A DNA stretch of 64,000 nucleotides from Bacteroidota bacterium (GCA_024742495.1 JANSYJ010000005.1:1-64000), one strand, 5' to 3'. Counted from the first letter of the stretch, positions 9,584 to 18,723 are shown. Notes: generated by a model from the sequence alone, not told the origin. A program made the numbers and translations.

Positions 9584-10270
9584 ATGAAGCTTAAAATCTG
9601 CTTTAGCTTTATTGCGCTATTAATGACCGCCTCAAAGTTCATTCAAGAACCGGAAGGGGTTAAAATAGGAACCCAAGTTTGGATGAATCAAAACTTGGGG
9701 GTAACTGCTTTCCAGAATGGGGATCCCCTAAAGTATTGTTGGAATGAAAAGGAGTGGATTAAAGCGATAGAGGAGGAGCGTCCCGCATATACCTATTATA
9801 ATTTTGATCCTAAGAATGGCGTTTCTCACGGTTGCATATACAACTACTATGTTTTTGCCGATAAGCGACCCTTACCTCCTGAGGGCTGGCGCGTTCCGCG
9901 TTACAAAGATTTAAAGGAACTAAAGAACTTAGCGCCGAATATGGCCTATTTTTTAAGGAGCAAAGGCAATTTAAAGGATGGCACCGGCCTCTGGGCTAAT
10001 AGAAACTTTGCCCTTCGTGAATACCAAGATAAGCTGGGTTTTCAAGCTATTCCAAGTGGTCACCTGATGGTGATTGAATCCTCTAAAATGGTTCAATTTT
10101 TGGGCATGGGTTCGGAAGTGAGTTGGTGGACTGAAAGCAAAGGCCAGAATACCAAAAAACTGCAGCAGTTTTGGACCCTTCGCCAAGTCTTTGGAGGGAT
10201 GGAGTTGGAGATAGGGCACAGCAGTCCTAAGTATTCCGGCCATTACGTGCGATGCATTAAAAAGGATTAG
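9584..10270 (+). CDS. FISUMP-domain secreted protein
   Basis: 228 residues with a short signal peptide, then the typical FISUMP (Fibrobacter succinogenes major paralogous domain) layout: KIGTQVWMNQNL at about 27-38, a GWRVPRYKDLKEL block in the middle, and a C-terminal GHYVRCIKKD. These proteins are exported and of unknown function in Bacteroidota and Fibrobacteres. No lipobox Cys is seen. The gene is probably independent of the endonuclease operon, with a 44-nt T-rich gap before it. Confidence 0.85.
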   Translation: MKLKICFSFIALLMTASKFIQEPEGVKIGTQVWMNQNLGVTAFQNGDPLKYCWNEKEWIKAIEEERPAYTYYNFDPKNGVSHGCIYNYYVFADKRPLPPEGWRVPRYKDLKELKNLAPNMAYFLRSKGNLKDGTGLWANRNFALREYQDKLGFQAIPSGHLMVIESSKMVQFLGMGSEVSWWTESKGQNTKKLQQFWTLRQVFGGMELEIGHSSPKYSGHYVRCIKKD

Positions 10271-10285
10271 CGCCTATTCCTTTTT
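10259..10285. terminator. Bidirectional terminator between convergent genes
   Basis: AAAAAGGA (10259-10266) pairs with TCCTTTTT (10278-10285); after one T-T mismatch TAG pairs with CTA around the loop CGC. The A and T flanks make it a terminator in both directions. It overlaps the stop of the FISUMP gene and the last bases of the leftward membrane protein gene. Confidence 0.85.
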
Positions 10286-11704
10286 TTGATTTTCAGTGTA
10301 TAAATTCCATTCTCGCCAATCACAGACTTCGGCTTGATAAGCCATAGCCTCTTCTCTGTTTTTTAAACGCTGATGAACCATTGAGTCTAATGGGATTTGC
10401 GAGCTATACTTGCTTATCGCCTCCAAATCTGGACGATCTAATCGTAGCAGATAGTAGATGTCTGGATCATCGAGCTGACTTAAATTATAACGACTAATAA
10501 TAGTGTCGTAGGGAATAAGGGCGATTACAAAGGTGAAACCATAGGCATACAAAGCCATTTGATTAAAGAATAGCCAGTTCCGATACTGCTGCTTAATCTT
10601 CCGAAAGGAAAGAAGAAGACCCACTAGCACACAAAGCAGGCAGAGGAATACCGTGATGCGTAAATAAGTTAGGCCATAAGCGCCGATATACATAAAGAGT
10701 TTAGAGCAGGTAATAATGACTAGCAAGAGGTTTTGATACAACCAAACTCTAGAAGCCAGCCTAAGTTTTTCTACCGTTTCATGAAAATTTAGAGCCCCTC
10801 GGAAAAAGAAGAGGATAAGAAGTATGGCGAGGACGATGCTAAAGATAAGGGTATAAAAACCTTGGTGCACGAATTCCGAATAGCTCATCCCTTCTGGCAG
10901 TCGGCCACTAATAAGAATAAACATGTCCATCCCATTCATTAAAAGCAGAATACCACTTAGCGCCCAAAGGCTCACTTTGCCAGCCAAGTATTCCCCCTGC
11001 GCTTCTGGAGCATACTCATCGGCATTAAGTTTAAGCGGGGTTTTATTTCTCTTTTGTAAAGCTTTATTTGGATATAATATAACCAGGCCATAGAATAAAA
11101 GGAGATACCAAAAGCTGTTGTAAAGCATCTGTATATTGAGCCAATCGAATCGGATGTCGATTAAATAGTTTTGGATCACGGGATTGGCAGATATGTAGAG
11201 CATGCTGAATAAGCCAATAATAAACAGGGCCAGGATATAGGCCAGAAATTTGGGAATGCCTTTTTGGTTTTGGGCCTCGGTAGCAGGCTTGGCTTCCCCA
11301 CTATCAATTGACTGGCCTTCTGCTGAACTTGGAGCTGCACTTACAGCTTTGGAACTGGGAGCAATGGTTTTAAAAGGACTTTGAAATATGGAGATAATAG
11401 CTTGCCAGAACAGTAGTATCGGGCGCAGGTCAACTGCCGCTGCGGTCCACATAATTCCATAGCTGATAAACCAAAATACCTTGCTAAGCAATTGGGGGAA
11501 AAGCATAATAAAAAGTGCCGTTAGTAGATTGGGAGCAATAATGAATAGAAACCTACTGTTAGAAATCTCGCGATAGCGATAGCGAATGAATACCGCACTA
11601 AGGGCACTGAAGATGGCGGCATTTATACCAATGCCGCTTTCTGTGAAGAGAAAGGCCGCGACCAAGGCGATAATTAGCGGGAAGAACTTTTGATAGTCTT
11701 TCAT
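10274..11704 (-). CDS. Polytopic membrane protein, DUF4153/DUF4173-like
   Basis: 476 residues with about a dozen hydrophobic segments. The first half has six or so, then a polar linker rich in Ala, Ser and Glu (about 120-150), then more membrane segments. The block GAYGLTYLRITVFLCLL near 350 resembles the YGLTxLR motif that I associate with DUF4173/DUF4153 proteins. The function is unknown. A perfect 17-nt palindrome lies 18-34 nt before its start and is shared with the regulator operon just upstream, so it is probably in that regulon. Confidence 0.75.
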   Translation of the reverse strand: MKDYQKFFPLIIALVAAFLFTESGIGINAAIFSALSAVFIRYRYREISNSRFLFIIAPNLLTALFIMLFPQLLSKVFWFISYGIMWTAAAVDLRPILLFWQAIISIFQSPFKTIAPSSKAVSAAPSSAEGQSIDSGEAKPATEAQNQKGIPKFLAYILALFIIGLFSMLYISANPVIQNYLIDIRFDWLNIQMLYNSFWYLLLFYGLVILYPNKALQKRNKTPLKLNADEYAPEAQGEYLAGKVSLWALSGILLLMNGMDMFILISGRLPEGMSYSEFVHQGFYTLIFSIVLAILLILFFFRGALNFHETVEKLRLASRVWLYQNLLLVIITCSKLFMYIGAYGLTYLRITVFLCLLCVLVGLLLSFRKIKQQYRNWLFFNQMALYAYGFTFVIALIPYDTIISRYNLSQLDDPDIYYLLRLDRPDLEAISKYSSQIPLDSMVHQRLKNREEAMAYQAEVCDWREWNLYTENQKKE

Positions 11705-11721
11705 TGATGTTGTTTTAAAGT

Positions 11722-11738
11722 ACTTTGAAATTCAAAGT
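11722..11738. promoter_or_regulatory. Operator candidate: ACTTTGAA-A-TTCAAAGT
   Basis: A perfect 8+1+8 palindrome, 18 nt before the start codon of the DUF4173-like gene. The flank also reads AAAGTACTTT, itself a palindrome. A near copy lies at 12657-12673 before the regulator operon. The spacing suits a repressor site overlapping the promoter. Confidence 0.6.
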
Positions 11739-11755
11739 GAATGGTTAAAAAAATA

Positions 11756-12052
11756 TTATTTGGGATTAATAAGTCGCTCGAGGTAGCTTAAATGTTCTTG
11801 AAATGCCTTTCGGCCTAAGGCAGAAACTTGATAGGAGGTATGAGATTTACGATCCACAAATTGCTTTTCCATTTTTAGGTATTCTAGTTTTTCCAGCGCC
11901 CTTAAATGGGAGGCTAAATTACCGTCGGTAACCCCTAACAATTCTTTAATTCGGTTAAAGCTCAAACGATCATTCACCATTAGGGCCGACATGATCCCTA
12001 AGCGAATTCGATTCTCAAATGCTTTGTTAAGTTGATTTACGAGGTCTTTCAT
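11756..12052 (-). CDS. Winged-helix transcriptional regulator (HTH_34 type)
   Basis: 98 residues, a single winged helix-turn-helix. Residues 15-60 carry RLGIMSALMVNDRLSFNRIKELLGVTDGNLASHLRALEKL, here split as helix 2 (FNRIKELLG) and the recognition helix (TDGNLASHLRALE); the wing has YLKMEKQFVDRKSHTSYQVS. This matches small ArsR/MarR-like repressors of PF13601. The start overlaps the upstream membrane gene by 4 nt (ATGA), so the two are translationally coupled. It probably binds the ACTTTG-type palindromes next to both membrane-protein genes. Confidence 0.88.
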   Translation of the reverse strand: MKDLVNQLNKAFENRIRLGIMSALMVNDRLSFNRIKELLGVTDGNLASHLRALEKLEYLKMEKQFVDRKSHTSYQVSALGRKAFQEHLSYLERLINPK

Positions 12053-12648
12053 GCCCGATCGAACTTAAGGTACATATAGGTTCCATAAATCACATGCAAT
12101 AGTCCAAAGCCAATGGCCCAAAATAAAATGCCATGGCCTAGGTAAAAACTGGCTACCAAACCCAAGGCGATTTCTAAGAGGCCTAATTGTTTTATCATCG
12201 GGTAGGTGTTTCGGCTGCTGAGCACCAAGGCTAAGCCGTAGAAGATTAAGCTTGCTGGAGCAATAAAGCCATAGATATTGGCCTTGAGTAAGGCGAAGCA
12301 AAAGATACCGCCTGCGGCCAGGGGAATTGCCAGATTGATCATAGCCAGTTTGGCGCTCTCATCCCACATTTTTAAACCTTTTTTACGGGCATTGTTACGG
12401 GTGAATAAAAAGGCTGTTCCTATAGCTAGAACTAAGCAGCCAGCGGCAAGAAGCATCAGGTATTTAGGAGTTCCAGGGTCCAATACTTTTGTTGGATCGC
12501 TTATGCGTTCATGCGCCAGCCAGGCAGTTAATAAAGCATATATACCGGCGAAAACCCCTGATAATCCGCTAAGTGATAAAAAGCGCACCGAGCGCTGCAT
12601 CATACTGCGAATGTCTTTGAGGGCTTCTAAATGCTCGTTTTGATCCAT
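12049..12648 (-). CDS. Membrane protein paired with winged-helix regulator
   Basis: 199 residues. A short cytoplasmic N-terminal segment (about 1-20) with ALKDIRSMMQRSVRFLSLSG is followed by about five or six hydrophobic segments. The layout is common for small membrane proteins next to HTH_34 regulators in Bacteroidota, which may sense a signal or be the target of control. An operator candidate lies 9 nt before its start. The start at 12648 is supported by that spacing. Confidence 0.75.
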   Translation of the reverse strand: MDQNEHLEALKDIRSMMQRSVRFLSLSGLSGVFAGIYALLTAWLAHERISDPTKVLDPGTPKYLMLLAAGCLVLAIGTAFLFTRNNARKKGLKMWDESAKLAMINLAIPLAAGGIFCFALLKANIYGFIAPASLIFYGLALVLSSRNTYPMIKQLGLLEIALGLVASFYLGHGILFWAIGFGLLHVIYGTYMYLKFDRA

Positions 12649-12656
12649 GGTAAAGT

Positions 12657-12673
12657 ACTTTGAACGGCAAAGT
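12657..12673. promoter_or_regulatory. Operator candidate: ACTTTG-AACGG-CAAAGT
   Basis: An interrupted palindrome with 6-nt arms, preceded by AAAGT so that the run AAAGTACTTTGAA is identical to the site at 11718-11730. It is 9-25 nt upstream of the membrane-protein/regulator operon start, which fits autoregulation. Confidence 0.58.
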
Positions 12674-12777
12674 AAATGAAAATATTCGAATCTTGATGGC
12701 GATTTTTAGCTTCAATACTATTTTTTCAATAATCCGGGAAAGAGGCCGTTCTTTTAGAAACCAATTTAGAACCAGGC

Positions 12778-14292
12778 ATGTCGATTCGCAGTCTTTTACT
12801 TTCACTCAGCCTACTCCTAACTTATACAGCTTGCCAGTCCGATCCGCAGAAGTCGGTGGAGGATAAGACCAAGCCCGAAGCCTCTCCTCGCCTTGAGGCC
12901 CTGCTTCCAGATCTTAATTTTCCAGCCGAAAGACAGTCGCTTGACGCTAAAACTGGCGGCAGTATAAACTTCGCCCTTGGCACAGTAGTGCGCATTCCGG
13001 CTAATTCATTGGTCGATAAAAATGGTGAGGCGATATCGGGCCAGGTTTTTATTCGATGCAAGCAATATGTGGACGCCCTAGATTTTGCCCTAGCAGGAAT
13101 TGACATGAGCTATGATTCTGCAGGTAGCACCTATTCCTTACAATCGGATGGTATGGCGGAAATACGGGCCTTTCAAAATGGGCAGGAGATTTACCTTAGA
13201 GAGGGTGCTCAAATGGAAATTGAATTAGCAGGCTCTTCCCTTGATCCTGACTACAATTTATACCGCTACGATTCCCTAAGCCAGGATTGGACGATTTTAA
13301 AAACGAATTTGGCGGTTAAGGAAATACTGGATTCCACATTAGCGACTAATACCGATAGTATTGGTGCTTCGGAGCTTATTGGTTGGCCGGCGTCAGAACC
13401 ATTTGAATTAGCTCCGCCCATTAAGGCGAGAAAGGAAGCGATACAAATTGCGGTTGAAGTGCCAGAAGATCGGGAAGCTCCGGAATTGCGAATTTTTAAG
13501 AATACCCAATTTGAGCTTTTAGATAGTGATACCGCTTATCGAGAAGAGCATATGAGTATTGCATGGGATTGGGCGGAAGTAAAATCAACCGCACAAAAGG
13601 GCATTTATAATCTCAACTTCCGATCGCAGAATTTTGAAGTGAGCTATCAAGTGCGGCCGGTATATGAGGGGCAGGATTATAATGAAGCTCTAGCCACCTA
13701 TGAGCAGGAAAAACGAAAGTTTGAACAAGAGAAACGCAGAGAAATCGCGGCGGCCCAGCAGGCATTGGCGGAGAAAAGAAGAATTCAGAGTTTTAATAAT
13801 CGCCGGGATCGTATCGCTCAATCTATTAAGAATGAACAAGAGCAACGCGATATGAGCAAGCAGCTGGAGGCCTTAGAGAAGCGCATGACTGTTGATCGGA
13901 TGAAGACTGACTTAGTGCGTAGAAGTTTTACCACTAATGGCTTTGGAACTTTTAATTGTGACCGCCTGTGGGAGGAGCCAAGAGTAACTGTAAAGCCACA
14001 GTATGTGATTGCTTCTGGTGAAGCGCTCCCTAATTTAACTAAGGTTGATGTTTGTGTGTTTTCCGATAATGTGAAAACTACTATTCCCGGAAATGGCTTT
14101 ATGATCCTGCCAAAAAATGGCGACTTTGCAGCCTTTGCAGTGCATATGGATGAATTTTATTTCAGCCCTAAAAAGCAGCTAGCGGATTATGACTTCACTA
14201 CTAATTCGCAAAACTTGAAGATCGTTATGCAAAAACTGGAAGGTGAAATCCCAAGCAACTACGATGAGCTACGTGGGCTTTTGAAAATATAA
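12778..14292 (+). CDS. Lipoprotein with central coiled coil, function unknown
   Basis: 504 residues. The signal ends in lipobox TYTAC (Cys about 19). Residues 55-165 form a beta domain that starts with GGSINFALGTVVRIPANSLVD, similar to ZU5-like or surface lipoprotein domains seen in Bacteroidota. Residues about 305-385 are a charged coiled coil rich in Glu, Lys, Arg and Gln. The C-terminal part is again beta-rich. The gene is divergent from the regulator operon with about 130 nt between. No enzyme motif was recognised. Confidence 0.7.
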   Translation: MSIRSLLLSLSLLLTYTACQSDPQKSVEDKTKPEASPRLEALLPDLNFPAERQSLDAKTGGSINFALGTVVRIPANSLVDKNGEAISGQVFIRCKQYVDALDFALAGIDMSYDSAGSTYSLQSDGMAEIRAFQNGQEIYLREGAQMEIELAGSSLDPDYNLYRYDSLSQDWTILKTNLAVKEILDSTLATNTDSIGASELIGWPASEPFELAPPIKARKEAIQIAVEVPEDREAPELRIFKNTQFELLDSDTAYREEHMSIAWDWAEVKSTAQKGIYNLNFRSQNFEVSYQVRPVYEGQDYNEALATYEQEKRKFEQEKRREIAAAQQALAEKRRIQSFNNRRDRIAQSIKNEQEQRDMSKQLEALEKRMTVDRMKTDLVRRSFTTNGFGTFNCDRLWEEPRVTVKPQYVIASGEALPNLTKVDVCVFSDNVKTTIPGNGFMILPKNGDFAAFAVHMDEFYFSPKKQLADYDFTTNSQNLKIVMQKLEGEIPSNYDELRGLLKI

Positions 14293-14312
14293 TTAGATTG
14301 ATTTGAGAAGGA

Positions 14313-15263
14313 CTATTTCGTAACACCCATCTTTTCAAACTTAGCCATTCGCTTTGGAATCATCTTGTCTACTTCCAACTCTTTAAGCTTGGCAATGTGT
14401 TTTAATAATTCCGATTTCAGGATATCGAACATCGCTTCAGGATCGGTGTGAGCACCGCCTAAAGGTTCTTTTATAATTCCGTCAATAAGCTTATTACCCA
14501 ACATATCATCAGCGGTAAGCTTTAAAGCCTCTGCCGCCTGCTGCTTGTAATCCCATGAACGCCATAAAATGGAGGAACAACTTTCGGGAGAGATTACCGA
14601 ATACCAGGTGTTTTCAAGCATCAGGACCTTATCGCCAACGCCAATTCCCAAAGCACCGCCAGAGGCACCCTCACCAATTACCACGCAAATAATAGGCACT
14701 TTGAGCTTAGACATTTCAAAAATGTTTCTAGCTATAGCTTCTCCCTGGCCGCGCTCTTCAGCTTCTAAGCCTGGAAATGCTCCGGGGGTGTCTATTAAAG
14801 TTACTACCGGGCGATTGAATTTTTCGGCCATGCGCATCAGGCGTAAAGCCTTGCGATAACCTTCGGGATTGGCCATGCCGAAATTGCGAAATTGGCGCAT
14901 TTTGGTATTAATACCTTTTTGCTGCCCAATAAACATTACTGCTTCGTCGCCAAGTAAACCCCAGCCACCAACCATGGCTTTATCATCTTTTACATTGCGA
15001 TCGCCGTGTAGCTCAATAAACTGACCATCGGTCATCGCTTCAATATAGGCTAGGGTATAAGGCCTCTGTGGGTGGCGAGAAAGCTGCACCCTTTGCCAAG
15101 CACTTAAATTTTTTGATATGTCTTTACGGGTTTTCACAAGCTTCTTTTCCAGTTCCTTGATTTTATCAGACATGTCTACATCCGACTCCCCGCCTAGCTC
15201 ACGGACCTTTTCGATTTGGTCCAATATATCTTTTACTGGTTGTTCAAAATCCAGATAATCCAT
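14313..15263 (-). CDS. accA: Acetyl-CoA carboxylase carboxyltransferase subunit alpha
   Basis: 316 residues, the usual AccA length. The N-terminal helices ([20 protein letters not shown]) and the carboxyltransferase core with [57 protein letters not shown] and [15 protein letters not shown] are all present. With AccD it transfers the carboxyl group from carboxybiotin to acetyl-CoA, the first committed step of fatty acid synthesis. Its leader has a small hairpin that includes the ribosome-binding sequence. Confidence 0.98.
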   Translation of the reverse strand: MDYLDFEQPVKDILDQIEKVRELGGESDVDMSDKIKELEKKLVKTRKDISKNLSAWQRVQLSRHPQRPYTLAYIEAMTDGQFIELHGDRNVKDDKAMVGGWGLLGDEAVMFIGQQKGINTKMRQFRNFGMANPEGYRKALRLMRMAEKFNRPVVTLIDTPGAFPGLEAEERGQGEAIARNIFEMSKLKVPIICVVIGEGASGGALGIGVGDKVLMLENTWYSVISPESCSSILWRSWDYKQQAAEALKLTADDMLGNKLIDGIIKEPLGGAHTDPEAMFDILKSELLKHIAKLKELEVDKMIPKRMAKFEKMGVTK

Positions 15264-15272
15264 AATGTAATC

Positions 15273-15288
15273 CCTCTTTGTGAAGAGG
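15273..15288 (-). promoter_or_regulatory. Hairpin holding the accA ribosome-binding sequence
   Basis: On the minus strand CCTCTT-CACA-AAGAGG forms a 6-bp stem. Its 3' arm AAGAGG lies 9 nt before the accA start and looks like a Shine-Dalgarno sequence, so it would be hidden when the stem forms. A CATCTTTG box, one base off TAnnTTTG, is directly upstream at 15289-15296. Confidence 0.45.
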
Positions 15289-15342
15289 CAAAGATGATTA
15301 AAAATGTATTACCTACAAACCCTTTAAAAAAGTGCCTTGCCC

Positions 15343-16437
15343 TTATTTAGGTGCCACTCGGTACAAATACAAGCCAATCCCTGCAAAGAGGATATTGGGA
15401 ATCCAAACGGCCAACATGGGGTTCATGCTGCCAACCGTAGCGAAGGTGGTGGAGACTTGCATGAAGAAGATGTACGTAACGCAGAGGATTAGTCCAATGG
15501 CCACATTAAGACCCAAGCCACCACGGGTTTTTCGGGAAGAGATACTCACACCAATTAGCACCAGGATATAAGTGGCAAAGGGCCAGGAAGTCCGCTGGTA
15601 TTTTTGGATGAGATAGTGATTAATATTCTCCGAACCCCGTATTTTCTCTGCCTCAATAAATTCATTGAGCTCGGGGGTGATCATCATTTCTACGGTATAA
15701 AGACGTGGTACAATATCGTCGGCACTGAAGTCGAAATCTGTTACCAGTTTACGACCCTGCTCCAGAGTCTCCTTGCCAACCGCATCAATAGTGCGCTTAT
15801 CGTAATTGTCTAAAATCCACTTGTTATTACTAGTGTCCAGTCGAATGAAATCGGCTTTCAGTTTAGAGATGAGTCGGCCATCTTCAATAACTTCATAAGT
15901 GAAATGGTAGCCCGAGCTTCGTTTGATATTGTAATTCTCAAAGTAAATTATATGCCCTGGCTTAATTTGCCGATGGATATCCTTAAAACGTTCATCTTGC
16001 TTTTTGTCGATATAAGCATGCTGAAACTCCAGGCGATTAATGTTGGTATAAGGAATAACGTAATGCGAGAGGAAAAAGCTGATGCCAGCAACAATAGTGG
16101 CGGCCACAAAATAGGGGAACATCATCCGCTTAAAACTCACGCCACCGGTAAGTACCGCAACTATTTCGGTATTAGCCGTCATTCTTGAGGTAAAGAATAT
16201 GGTGGCGATAAAAACGATCATGGATGAAAAAAGGTTGCCATAGAAGACCAAGAAATTCATGTAGTAATCCACAATAATTTCTCTGGTGCTGGCGCCACGG
16301 GTGATAAAGTCATCGATCTTTTCAGAGATGTCGAAAACAATGGCAATGGCCAAAATAAGGGCAATGGTAAGGAAGAAGGTCCCTAGGAATTTACCGATGA
16401 TGTATCGGTCGATGATCTTAAAGAATTTTAGTTTCAC
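15343..16437 (-). CDS. LptF/LptG family permease (YjgP/YjgQ)
   Basis: 364 residues from a GTG at 16437 that overlaps the tgt stop as GTGA; an ATG at 16476 would extend it 13 residues into tgt and lacks support. Three N-terminal membrane segments (starting with FKIIDRYIIGKFLGTFFLTIALILAIAIVFDISEK in two parts), a large periplasmic beta domain (about 120-255), and three C-terminal membrane segments match YjgP/YjgQ proteins. These are the membrane subunits of the LPS export ABC transporter. Whether this one is LptF or LptG cannot be told. Confidence 0.93.
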   Translation of the reverse strand: MKLKFFKIIDRYIIGKFLGTFFLTIALILAIAIVFDISEKIDDFITRGASTREIIVDYYMNFLVFYGNLFSSMIVFIATIFFTSRMTANTEIVAVLTGGVSFKRMMFPYFVAATIVAGISFFLSHYVIPYTNINRLEFQHAYIDKKQDERFKDIHRQIKPGHIIYFENYNIKRSSGYHFTYEVIEDGRLISKLKADFIRLDTSNNKWILDNYDKRTIDAVGKETLEQGRKLVTDFDFSADDIVPRLYTVEMMITPELNEFIEAEKIRGSENINHYLIQKYQRTSWPFATYILVLIGVSISSRKTRGGLGLNVAIGLILCVTYIFFMQVSTTFATVGSMNPMLAVWIPNILFAGIGLYLYRVAPK

Positions 16438-17564
16438 AGTCGCCTCTGTAATTTTTCCACCATCACGTTTTTCCAACTTGCAAAGTCGCCATCTTCAATA
16501 TGCTGTCTTGCTTCACCAACTAACCATAAATAGAAGCCTAAATTGTGCACACTGGCAATTTGTCGTCCTAAATATTCATTGGCTGCAAATAGATGCCGCA
16601 AGTAGGCCTTGGAATATTGGGAGTCTACAAATGTGGGGCCATTAGGATCTACTGGACTAAAATCATCCTCCCACTTTTTGTTTTTTATGTTGATGATGCC
16701 TTCGCTGGTAAAGAGCATTCCATTGCGGCCATTACGGGTGGGCATTACGCAATCGAACATATCTACCCCCAGGGCAATATTCTCTAAAATATTGGCGGGT
16801 GTGCCTACTCCCATGAGATAGCGGGGCTTGTCTTTGGGTAAAACATTGCATACAATTTCACTCATGGCGTACATTTCCTCGGCCGGTTCACCTACGGAAA
16901 GCCCACCAATGGCATTTCCATCAGCGCCAAATTCAGCAATGGTTTCAGCACTCTTAATCCTTAAATCATTGTAAGTGCTGCCTTGTACTATGGGAAATAG
17001 GCTTTGCTCAAATCCATAAAGGGCTTCATTTTGATCGAGCCATTCGCCACAGCGTTTTAACCAACGGTGAGTCATCTCCATCGACTCTCGGGCATATTCG
17101 TAACTGCTAGGATAGGGCGGGCATTCATCAAAGGCCATTATAATGTCGGCACCAATATGGCGCTGAATTTCCATGGATTTTTCTGGACTAAAAAAATGCT
17201 TGGAACCATCGATATGCGATTTAAAGGCAACGCCTTCCTCGGTAATTTTACGGTTATTGGCCAAGCTATAAACTTGATAACCACCGCTATCGGTAAGCAA
17301 GGGTTTCTGCCAATTCATAAATTGATGCAGGCCACCCGCTCGATTCAAAATATCGGTTCCTGGCCTTAGGTATAAATGATAGGTATTGCCTAAAATTATT
17401 TGGGCCTTTATTTCCTCAACCAGCTCCCGCTGATGAACGGCCTTAACTGAAGCCACGGTGCCAACCGGCATAAAAATTGGCGTTTTAATTGCGCCATGCG
17501 CGGTTTCAATTGTACCGCTCCTAGCTTTTGAGCCAGGGTCATTGTGTTCCAAGCGAAATTGCAT
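16434..17564 (-). CDS. tgt: tRNA-guanine transglycosylase (queuine/preQ1)
   Basis: 376 residues, standard bacterial Tgt length. Motifs in order: FMPVGTVASVKAV, QIILGNTYHLYLRPG, LTDSGGYQVYSL, MAFDECPPYP (the Asp nucleophile region is later), QGSTYNDLR, GGLSVGEP, YLMGVGTP, DMFDCVMPTRNGRNG. The usual C-x-C-x2-C zinc site is not seen; near the end the sequence reads SKAYLRHLFAANE. The enzyme swaps guanine-34 of certain tRNAs for preQ1. Downstream it is coupled to the LptF/G permease by a GTGA overlap. Confidence 0.96.
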   Translation of the reverse strand: MQFRLEHNDPGSKARSGTIETAHGAIKTPIFMPVGTVASVKAVHQRELVEEIKAQIILGNTYHLYLRPGTDILNRAGGLHQFMNWQKPLLTDSGGYQVYSLANNRKITEEGVAFKSHIDGSKHFFSPEKSMEIQRHIGADIIMAFDECPPYPSSYEYARESMEMTHRWLKRCGEWLDQNEALYGFEQSLFPIVQGSTYNDLRIKSAETIAEFGADGNAIGGLSVGEPAEEMYAMSEIVCNVLPKDKPRYLMGVGTPANILENIALGVDMFDCVMPTRNGRNGMLFTSEGIINIKNKKWEDDFSPVDPNGPTFVDSQYSKAYLRHLFAANEYLGRQIASVHNLGFYLWLVGEARQHIEDGDFASWKNVMVEKLQRRL

Positions 17565-17568
17565 TTGG

Positions 17569-17576
17569 CAAAAGTA
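17569..17576 (-). promoter_or_regulatory. -7 box TACTTTTG for tgt
   Basis: On the minus strand TACTTTTG matches the Bacteroidota TAnnTTTG consensus and ends 4 nt before the tgt ATG. It would drive the tgt-permease operon with a very short leader. No obvious -33 TTTG was found. Confidence 0.5.
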
Positions 17577-17612
17577 CGTTAATGAAGGGGGAAAGGCATT
17601 ATTTTAGCCGCG

Positions 17613-18722
17613 ATGCTTGAGCTCTATCTACACCTGGCTTACCTATGGATTTTTAGCTGTCTGATTTTATGGACATGGCATGGCATTCGTTATCGCCGGG
17701 TAAATAAACTTTTAAAGGGAGAAAGCCCTCTGGCAGAAGCGATTAATGCCGAGCCTTTGAGTCTCATTATCTGTGCGCACAATGAAGCCTCTAATTTAAA
17801 AAGGCTAATTCCCGCATGGTGCGAGCAGGATTTTGAAAACTACGAAGTGCTGGTGGTGGATGATCATAGTGATGATGACAGCGAGCTAATTGTATCACAG
17901 GCCATGAATCAATATGCCCATTTGCGCTGGCTTGAAACGCCTTTGAATAAGCCCCGCGGAAAAAAGGCGGCCCTGCGAAGAGGGATAGAGGCCGCCCAAT
18001 ATGAAAATTTGGTTTTTTGTGATGCCGATTGTTTACCAGCCACTAATCAATGGTTGCGCAGAACGGCGGATCAACTTCTTAAAGGCGAGGTGGTATTGGG
18101 TTATGGCGCCTTAAGAGGCGAGGGCTTTGTGGCTCAACTAAGCGATTATGAAACTCTTACTACGGCATTTCGTTATTGGTCCTATGCGCTTATCGGTAGC
18201 GCCTATATGGGGGTGGGGCGAAACTTAGCTTATCGGAAGTCTTCTATGTCGGCGCCACAGTCTTTGGCTAAACATGCCGACCTTCTCTCTGGTGATGATG
18301 ATCTAACCTTAAAGGAGATGTCTGGAGATTTAAAGGTGAATTGCATGGTGGCGCCTGAAACTTTCACCTACTCTGAGGCGGCGCCAAATCTAAAATCTTG
18401 GTGGCGGCAGAAGGGGCGACATTATTCAACGGCCTGGCGATATGCTAATGCTATTAAGTTAAGTCTAGGGGTGGAAGCGGCCTTCCAGTTAATCTTTGTG
18501 CTGCTATTGCCTCTAGCTATTTGGCAACTGCCGATAGCCTTGTTCTTGCCACTGTTTTTAGGCCGATGGTTTCTTTCCGGCTTTCCTCAGAAGGCGCAAT
18601 GGCCTTTAATTCAACAAAAGAGACAAGCTTGGTTTTGGCCCTTCTACGAAATGTTTTGGGCAATTGCCGCCACTTTGTTGCATCTTCGCAATCTCGTATT
18701 TGGACCACCAAAAAAATGGTAA
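17613..18722 (+). CDS. Glycosyltransferase family 2, membrane-anchored
   Basis: 369 residues. One N-terminal membrane segment (about 1-22) is followed by a GT-A domain starting with PLSLIICAHNEASNLKRLIP. The nucleotide/metal motifs VVDDHSDDDSE and FCDADCLP are visible, as is a WWRQKGRHYSTAW block similar to the QxxRW acceptor-site motif. Two or three C-terminal membrane segments follow (about 290-360). It is likely involved in cell-envelope polysaccharide or lipid glycosylation; the substrate is unknown. The rsmG start is 2 nt after its stop. Confidence 0.9.
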   Translation: MLELYLHLAYLWIFSCLILWTWHGIRYRRVNKLLKGESPLAEAINAEPLSLIICAHNEASNLKRLIPAWCEQDFENYEVLVVDDHSDDDSELIVSQAMNQYAHLRWLETPLNKPRGKKAALRRGIEAAQYENLVFCDADCLPATNQWLRRTADQLLKGEVVLGYGALRGEGFVAQLSDYETLTTAFRYWSYALIGSAYMGVGRNLAYRKSSMSAPQSLAKHADLLSGDDDLTLKEMSGDLKVNCMVAPETFTYSEAAPNLKSWWRQKGRHYSTAWRYANAIKLSLGVEAAFQLIFVLLLPLAIWQLPIALFLPLFLGRWFLSGFPQKAQWPLIQQKRQAWFWPFYEMFWAIAATLLHLRNLVFGPPKKW

Positions 18723-18723
18723 A

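Noticed and set aside
12278-12643. A 121-codon plus-strand frame opposite the membrane-protein gene
   Set aside because: It is antisense to a gene with clear membrane segments and an operator; it has no domain.
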